From DATGUA01 sp035301545 (lineage in GTDB: Bacteria > Bacillota > Clostridia > Tissierellales > Tissierellaceae): a stretch of DNA of 9,542 nucleotides. Every line of letters begins with the position of its first letter. The stretch's first letter is position 1. Position numbers and translations under genes: made by a program. The notes under the pieces are model-generated. The model made no database searches, was not told where the DNA came from, and saw only the letters and a program-made list of their open reading frames with translations. Shown one piece after another: positions 5,614 to 9,542 of the stretch. The DNA is taken from positions 1 through 9,542 of the forward strand of contig DATGUA010000056.1 of assembly GCA_035301545.1 (NCBI GenBank), in the 5' to 3' direction.

Positions 5614-6567
5614 ATGAAAAGTAATATGAGAAAAACTACAATTAGTTTATTATTAGTATTTACTTTATTATTATCATCCTGTGGTACAGATAATAGTAAA
5701 ACAGAAGATAATGTTACTGGAGAAGATAAATTAAAAATTGTTTCATCTTTTACAATTATAAGTAATATGACAGAACAAATAGGTGGAGATTTAGTAGAGG
5801 TATATAATTTAGTTCCTACTGGTACAGATCCACATGAATATGAACCAATGCCAGACGATATTAAAGCAGCTACAGATGCAGATTTATTGTTTTACAATGG
5901 AGTAAATTTAGAAGGTGGAGAATCAGGATGGTTTTGGAAGATGGTAGAATCAGTAGGTCAAGATAATGAAAAAATATTTAATTTAAATGATGGAGTAGAA
6001 CCTAAATATTTGACTGATGAAGATGGCCGTAAAGAGGAAATAAATCCACATTCATATCTTGATCCTAAAGTAGGTATTAAAATGACTGAAAACTTAAGAG
6101 ATGCTTTAATTGAAATTGACCCTGATAATCAGGATATATATGAAGAAAATGCAGATGAATATTTAGCACTATTAAATGAAATTGATGAAAAATATATTGA
6201 ATCAGTAGATTCAATACCAGAAGAAAATAGAATTCTAGTTACTAGTGAAAGAGCTTTTCAATACATGACCGAGAGTTATGGTTTACGAGAAGCATATGTA
6301 TGGGAAATTGATACTGAAGAATTAGGAACTACAGAACAAATTAAAAGTTTGATTAGTGTATTAGATGAGGAGCAACCTCCGGTTTTATTCCTAGAGTCTA
6401 ATGTTGATTCTAAACCATTAGAAACAGTATCTAATGAATCAGGTATACCAATATATGAAGAATCAATTTACTCTGATGAGGTTGGGAAAAAAGGAGATTC
6501 AGTAGATAGTTATATAAAATTATTAGAGCATAATATAGATATTATTAAAGATGGATTATCTGAGTAA
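5614..6567 (+). CDS. mntA: Manganese-binding lipoprotein of the ABC transporter
   Basis: A 317-residue cluster A-I (ZnuA/PsaA-type) solute-binding protein. A signal peptide with basic start and Leu-rich core ends in the lipobox LLSSC, with Cys23 as the lipidated residue anchoring it outside the membrane. Predicted metal ligands are His74 (DPHEYEP), His146 (NPHSYLDP), Glu212 (VTSERAF) and Asp288 (IYSDEVGKKG). A Glu at the third position is typical of Mn-binding PsaA/MntC; Zn-binding ZnuA/TroA proteins have His there. There is no His-rich loop, which also argues against zinc. AAAAAGGAG (5596-5604) is the ribosome binding site, 26 bases after mntC, so it belongs to the same operon. Length is normal. 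It delivers Mn(II) to the permease; iron as a secondary substrate is possible. Confidence 0.93.
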   Translation: MKSNMRKTTISLLLVFTLLLSSCGTDNSKTEDNVTGEDKLKIVSSFTIISNMTEQIGGDLVEVYNLVPTGTDPHEYEPMPDDIKAATDADLLFYNGVNLEGGESGWFWKMVESVGQDNEKIFNLNDGVEPKYLTDEDGRKEEINPHSYLDPKVGIKMTENLRDALIEIDPDNQDIYEENADEYLALLNEIDEKYIESVDSIPEENRILVTSERAFQYMTESYGLREAYVWEIDTEELGTTEQIKSLISVLDEEQPPVLFLESNVDSKPLETVSNESGIPIYEESIYSDEVGKKGDSVDSYIKLLEHNIDIIKDGLSE

Positions 6568-6585
6568 GTATGAAGTAGGTATGAG

Positions 6586-6620
6586 GGCGAAGTTCAAGAC
6601 CAAATGAACCTTGCCATTTG
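6586..6620 (+). other. Structured element with two competing hairpins
   Basis: GGCGAAGTTCA (6586-6596) pairs with TGAACCTTGCC (6605-6615) over 11 positions with one mismatch and one G-U, around an 8-base loop. CAAATG (6601-6606) can pair instead with CATTTG (6615-6620), and the two structures exclude each other. In 6581-6620, 18 of 40 bases are G or C, clearly above the surroundings. It lies between the mntA stop and the terminator. I recognise no known RNA family; it could be a 3' untranslated element, part of a small RNA, or a dispersed repeat. Confidence 0.4.
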
Positions 6621-6646
6621 AATGCTTGGATATTTCTGATATGAGG

Positions 6647-6685
6647 CCTAACCCTATTTATTTCATAAATAGAGTTAGGGTTTCA
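6647..6685 (+). terminator. Probable terminator of the mnt operon
   Basis: Arms 6647-6661 and 6665-6679 pair over 15 positions with a single C/A mismatch around the loop TTC. The following bases GTTTCAATT give only a weak U-tract. It is the best terminator candidate after mntA, 80 bases past its stop codon. Confidence 0.65.
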
Positions 6686-6872
6686 ATTATAGGAGCTTAG
6701 ATAGAACTATAGAAACATTCAACAACAATTTATTAATATATAAAACTATAATAGCTACTAAATAAAATAAGTATAAACATATTATAGCTTATTTATAGAA
6801 CCTAAATATTATTAGGTAAAATAGAAAAGTCTAAATTAGGTAAATTAAACATTTTATTAAACAAGGGAGAAT

Positions 6873-6902
6873 TATCAATATTTTTCCTACAAAATATTGA
6901 TA
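6873..6902. repeat. Perfect 12-bp inverted repeat
   Basis: TATCAATATTTT (6873-6884) and AAAATATTGATA (6891-6902) are exact reverse complements around the six bases TCCTAC. No U-tract follows, and no gene ends within 300 bases upstream, so it is not an obvious terminator. It lies about 75 bases before the exoA promoter and could be a protein-binding site or a remnant. Confidence 0.5.
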
Positions 6903-6977
6903 CTATCATATCTCAGGTTAAGGTGGCAGTGAAGTTAAAAAAATGATAGAATCTAGTGTGATATAATAAATTATAAT

Positions 6978-7007
6978 TTGTCATAAAAACTGGACAAGTA
7001 TTATAAT
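6978..7007 (+). promoter_or_regulatory. Putative sigma-A-type promoter of exoA
   Basis: TTGTCA (6978-6983, five of six to TTGACA) and a perfect TATAAT (7002-7007) are separated by 18 bases. Transcription would start near 7014, about 57 bases before the exoA ATG. This is the best-looking promoter in the window. Confidence 0.65.
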
Positions 7008-7054
7008 TAGATTATTGGTAAATTCATAGAACTTTTGAGACAGATTGTAAAAGT

Positions 7055-7064
7055 AAAAAGGAGG
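7055..7064 (+). promoter_or_regulatory. Ribosome binding site deciding the exoA start
   Basis: AAAAAGGAGG stands six bases before ATG 7071. The frame stays open upstream to a TTG at 7035, but that start lacks such a site and would add 12 basic residues ahead of MKFISWN, the normal N-terminus of this family. Confidence 0.88.
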
Positions 7065-7070
7065 AAAGTA

Positions 7071-7898
7071 ATGAAATTTATTTCATGGAATATTGATTCA
7101 TTAAATGCAGCTTTAACAGCTGATTCAAATCGTGCTATATTATCTAGGGAGGTACTAAATACAATTATAAAATATGATCCAGAAATTATAGCATTACAGG
7201 AAACAAAGTTATCAAGTAATGGTCCTACTAAAAAGCATTTAGAAATTTTAGAAGATATGTTTCCAGATTATGAAATTACTTGGAATAGTTCGGTAGAGCC
7301 TGCTCGAAAAGGTTATGCAGGTACAATGTTTTTATATAAGAAGGATTTAAAACCATCTGTTTCATTTCCGGTGATAGGTGCACCAAGTACTATGGATATT
7401 GAAGGTAGAATTATTACACTAGAGTTTGATAATTTCTATTTAACTCAAGTCTATACACCTAATGCAGGATCTGGTCTATCTCGTTTAGAAGAACGTCAGA
7501 TATGGGATAGAAAATATGCAGATTATTTAGAAAAGCTAGATAAAGAGAAATATGTTATTGTAACAGGGGATCTGAATGTAGCCCATAAAGAGATAGACCT
7601 AGCTTATCCTAATAATAATCGCCGTTCAGCTGGTTTTACTGATGAAGAACGTCAAGGATTTACAAACCTTTTAGAAAAAGGATTTACAGATAGTTTCCGA
7701 TATATGCATGGTGATGTAACAGGTATGTATACTTGGTGGGCTCAGCGGGCTAAAACAAGTAAAATTAATAATTCTGGCTGGAGAATTGATTATTGGCTGG
7801 TGAGTGATCGAATTGCAGATAAAATTATAAAATCTGAAATGGTTGATTCAGGTCCGAGACAGGATCATACACCAATATTACTAGAAATCAATATATAG
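7071..7898 (+). CDS. exoA: Exonuclease III-family AP endonuclease
   Basis: A 275-residue Mg-dependent cytoplasmic DNA repair enzyme that cleaves at abasic sites and removes nucleotides from 3' ends. Family residues are all visible: Asn7 (SWNID), Glu44 (LQETK), Tyr128 (QVYTPN), Asp167 and Asn169 (GDLNVAH), Asp240 (WRIDY), and Asp265-His266 (QDHTP). Length and details such as VEPARKGYAGTMFLYK and RQDHTPI resemble, from memory, the 275-residue ExoA of streptococci and lactobacilli more than the 252-residue B. subtilis enzyme. Ten of its 15 Arg codons are CGN, whereas glpK uses AGA/AGG for all 20 and the selO fragment for 22 of 24. Together these suggest acquisition from another lineage. It has its own promoter and terminator, so it is a single-gene unit. 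Confidence 0.96.
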   Translation: MKFISWNIDSLNAALTADSNRAILSREVLNTIIKYDPEIIALQETKLSSNGPTKKHLEILEDMFPDYEITWNSSVEPARKGYAGTMFLYKKDLKPSVSFPVIGAPSTMDIEGRIITLEFDNFYLTQVYTPNAGSGLSRLEERQIWDRKYADYLEKLDKEKYVIVTGDLNVAHKEIDLAYPNNNRRSAGFTDEERQGFTNLLEKGFTDSFRYMHGDVTGMYTWWAQRAKTSKINNSGWRIDYWLVSDRIADKIIKSEMVDSGPRQDHTPILLEINI

Positions 7899-7919
7899 TT
7901 TGTAAATTAGTAAGATTGT

Positions 7920-7948
7920 AGAGACTGGGTTTTATCCCAGTCTTTTTA
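7920..7948 (+). terminator. Strong terminator after exoA
   Basis: AGACTGGG (7922-7929) and CCCAGTCT (7936-7943) form a perfect 8-bp stem with a six-base loop, extendable by two pairs, followed by a TTTTT run. It is a textbook Rho-independent terminator about 20 bases after the stop codon. Confidence 0.93.
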
Positions 7949-8034
7949 GATTTATCTTTACTACCAAACCTATTCCATAATAACTGATTTATAGAAATAA
8001 AGCTAAAGAAACAGAAGGATATGATAAATACAGA

Positions 8035-8067
8035 TTGTAAGGTTAAGATTATTATTTGATATATAAT
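8035..8067 (+). promoter_or_regulatory. Weak candidate promoter region for selO
   Basis: A TATAAT occurs at 8062-8067, and overlapping it TGATATATA reads as an extended -10 (TG at 8057-8058, TATATA at 8060-8065). The best -35, TTGTAA at 8035-8040, is 19 bases from the latter. A promoter is needed after the strong exoA terminator, but the exact element is uncertain. The rest of 7949-8138 shows nothing else. Confidence 0.3.
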
Positions 8068-8138
8068 TGTATATATAAATAAATAAAGGTCAAGATAAAT
8101 TGAAGATATAGAAGTATAGTTTCAAAGGAGAAGATATA

Positions 8139-9542
8139 ATGAATAGAATTCTTAATGAAGATTTCAATATGGGATGGAATTTTGATAATACTTATGTAAA
8201 TCTACCAAACAAACTTTATACTAAACAGGATTTAAATCCTGTATCTTCACCAAAATTAGTAATATTAAATAAATCATTAGTAGAAGATCTAGGCCTAAAT
8301 ATAAATGCTTTAGAAAGTAAGGAAGCTATAAGTGTTTTTGCAGGTAATAAAATTCCAGAAGGATCTGAGCCTATTGCACAATCTTATGCAGGTCATCAAT
8401 TTGGACATTTTACTATATTAGGAGATGGAAGAGCATTATTACTTGGTGAACATATTACTCCTAAAGAAGATAGATTTGATATTCAACTTAAGGGATCAGG
8501 TAAAACACTATATTCAAGAGGTGGAGATGGTAGGGCTGCTTTAGGTCCGATGCTTAGAGAGTATATAATAAGTGAAGGATTATATGGCCTGGGAATACCT
8601 ACAAGTAGAAGTTTAGCTGTAGTTACAACAGGAGAAAAAATTGTTCGAGAAGAACATCTAGATGGTGCAGTATTAACAAGAGTAGCATCAAGTCATATTA
8701 GAGTAGGAACATTCCAATTTATTTCTAATTATGGGAATATTGATGAATTAAAATATCTAGCAGAATATACATTAGAAAGACACTTTCCTTATATTGATAA
8801 AACTAAAAATAGATTTATCTTATTATTGAGAGAAGTAATTTCTAGACAGGCAAGGTTGATCGCAAAATGGCAGATGACTGGATTTATTCATGGCGTAATG
8901 AATACGGATAATATGACTATTAGTGGTGAATCAATTGATTTTGGACCTTGTGCCTTTATGGATAATTATGATCCAAATACAGTATTTAGTTCAATAGATC
9001 TACATGGACGTTATGCTTATGGAAACCAACCAGATATAGGAGCATGGAATCTTGCTAGATTTGCAGATACATTATTACCATTAATTCATAACAATCAAGA
9101 TAAAGCTATAGAAATAGCAACAGAGGAAGTATCAAATTTTTATAGTATATATAATCATTTTTGGTTAGATGGTATGAGAAAGAAATTAGGGCTATTTGGG
9201 GAAGAGTCTGAAGATAAGTCTATAATAGATGAACTATTAGATCTTATGAAAATATATAAAGCTGATTTTACCAATACATTTAGAAGTTTAACTATTGGCC
9301 AATTAACTGGGATGGAAATATTTAATACAAAAGAATTTATTCAATGGAAGAAAAAATGGGACAGTAGGTTAAAGAAACAAACAGCAACTAACAGGGAATC
9401 AATAAAATTGATGAAAGAAAATAATCCATCAGTAATACCTAGAAATCATAGAGTAGAAGAAGCATTAGATGAAGCTGTATTAAGAGGAGATCTATCTGTA
9501 ATGAATAAACTTTTAGATATTCTTGATAATCCCTATGCCTAC
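8139..9542 (+). CDS. selO: SelO/YdiU protein adenylyltransferase (pseudokinase), 3' end cut by window
   Basis: Open from ATG 8139 (AAAGGAG at 8125-8131) to the last base, 468 codons without a stop. E. coli YdiU has 478 residues and ends about 25 after the NP[FY] motif reached here, so only some 20-25 residues should be missing. SelO proteins have a kinase fold with inverted ATP placement and transfer AMP to Ser/Thr/Tyr of target proteins; in E. coli they are tied to glutathionylation and oxidative stress. Visible motifs: YAGHQFGHF (83-91), LGDGRALLLGE (94-104), QLKGSGKT with catalytic Lys118, SRGGDGRAALGPMLRE (126-141), HGVMNTDNM with metal-binding Asn258 (251-259), and DFG (267-269). Bacterial members normally lack the C-terminal selenocysteine of animal SelO; that part is outside the window. 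It stands alone after the exoA terminator. Confidence 0.95.
   Translation, partial: MNRILNEDFNMGWNFDNTYVNLPNKLYTKQDLNPVSSPKLVILNKSLVEDLGLNINALESKEAISVFAGNKIPEGSEPIAQSYAGHQFGHFTILGDGRALLLGEHITPKEDRFDIQLKGSGKTLYSRGGDGRAALGPMLREYIISEGLYGLGIPTSRSLAVVTTGEKIVREEHLDGAVLTRVASSHIRVGTFQFISNYGNIDELKYLAEYTLERHFPYIDKTKNRFILLLREVISRQARLIAKWQMTGFIHGVMNTDNMTISGESIDFGPCAFMDNYDPNTVFSSIDLHGRYAYGNQPDIGAWNLARFADTLLPLIHNNQDKAIEIATEEVSNFYSIYNHFWLDGMRKKLGLFGEESEDKSIIDELLDLMKIYKADFTNTFRSLTIGQLTGMEIFNTKEFIQWKKKWDSRLKKQTATNRESIKLMKENNPSVIPRNHRVEEALDEAVLRGDLSVMNKLLDILDNPYAY

Larger units (their letters stand above)
6568..7034. other. Gene-free, hairpin-rich intergenic region after mntA
   Basis: No supportable gene lies in about 470 bases. 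In order it holds a structured patch of higher GC (6586-6620), the mnt terminator (6647-6679), a hairpin with one bulged G (6765-6794), an ACCTAA/TTAGGT inverted repeat (6800-6817), a 10-base direct repeat ATTAGGTAAA (6811-6820 and 6835-6844), a perfect 12-bp hairpin (6873-6902), and the probable exoA promoter. The part from about 6690 to 6970 is very A/T-rich with stops in all frames and may be decayed sequence. Confidence 0.6.

Noticed and set aside
6568..6660. Short minus-strand frame reading through the higher-GC patch
   Set aside because: It ends at a stop lying within the end of mntA, is about 30 codons or fewer, and has no start signal or known family. The base pairing is the better-supported property of this patch.
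6568..7034. yybP-ykoY manganese riboswitch
   Set aside because: Expected near Mn genes, but I cannot find its conserved core here or upstream of mntR and mntB, and the region precedes a DNA repair gene.
7035..7070. TTG start for exoA adding 12 residues
   Set aside because: The strong AAAAAGGAGG before ATG 7071 and the canonical MKFISWN beginning favour the shorter protein.
1..9542. CRISPR arrays, tRNA or rRNA genes, transposases, prophage or toxin-antitoxin genes, or an unknown multi-gene defence system
   Set aside because: I read both strands and found no regularly spaced repeats, no cloverleaf-like sequence, and no such protein families. All substantial genes belong to known housekeeping or transport families.

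Overview
The window is AT-rich, and nearly all arginines in most genes are encoded by AGA/AGG. Strong AGGAGG-type ribosome binding sites and GTG/TTG starts are common. Together with the gene content (YerC/YecD-type TrpR relative, GlpFK, DtxR-family regulator beside a Mn-type ABC transporter, SelO) this suggests a low-GC Gram-positive bacterium, most likely of the Clostridia/Tissierellia kind. The genus cannot be fixed from this sequence. Every recognisable gene lies on the + strand.

Layout. 32-334 encodes a small YerC/YecD-family helix-turn-helix protein followed by a hairpin terminator. 466-693 holds only the C-terminal third of a HAD-superfamily (NagD-like) phosphatase, with no start and no upstream catalytic motifs: a gene remnant. 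819-3080 is a glycerol uptake operon, glpF-glpK, closed by a terminator built on a perfect 28-bp inverted repeat. 3232-6567 is a metal-homeostasis cluster: a DtxR/MntR-family repressor with a clear palindromic operator upstream, then the ATPase, permease and lipoprotein of an ABC importer. The predicted metal ligands of both the repressor and the lipoprotein are the manganese type, so I read this as an autoregulated Mn(II) uptake system. 6568-7070 is a gene-free stretch of about 500 bases, rich in hairpins. It contains the probable mnt terminator, a structured patch of higher GC, and the promoter for the next gene. 7071-7898 is an exonuclease III-family AP endonuclease, with its own terminator, whose arginine codons differ sharply from its neighbours. 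8139-9542 is a SelO protein-AMPylating pseudokinase that runs off the window about 20-25 residues before its expected end.

How the genes work together: GlpF admits glycerol and GlpK traps it as glycerol-3-phosphate. The mnt genes import Mn(II) under MntR control. ExoA (DNA repair) and SelO (protein AMPylation, linked to redox stress in other bacteria) are single-gene units. I see no CRISPR array, tRNA, rRNA, transposase, phage gene or toxin-antitoxin pair, and no convincing undescribed multi-gene system. The points most worth following are the structured non-coding region after mntA, the codon anomaly of exoA, the long palindrome between glpK and mntR, a catabolite-repression-like site inside glpF, and the loss of the PTS phosphorylation histidine in GlpK.
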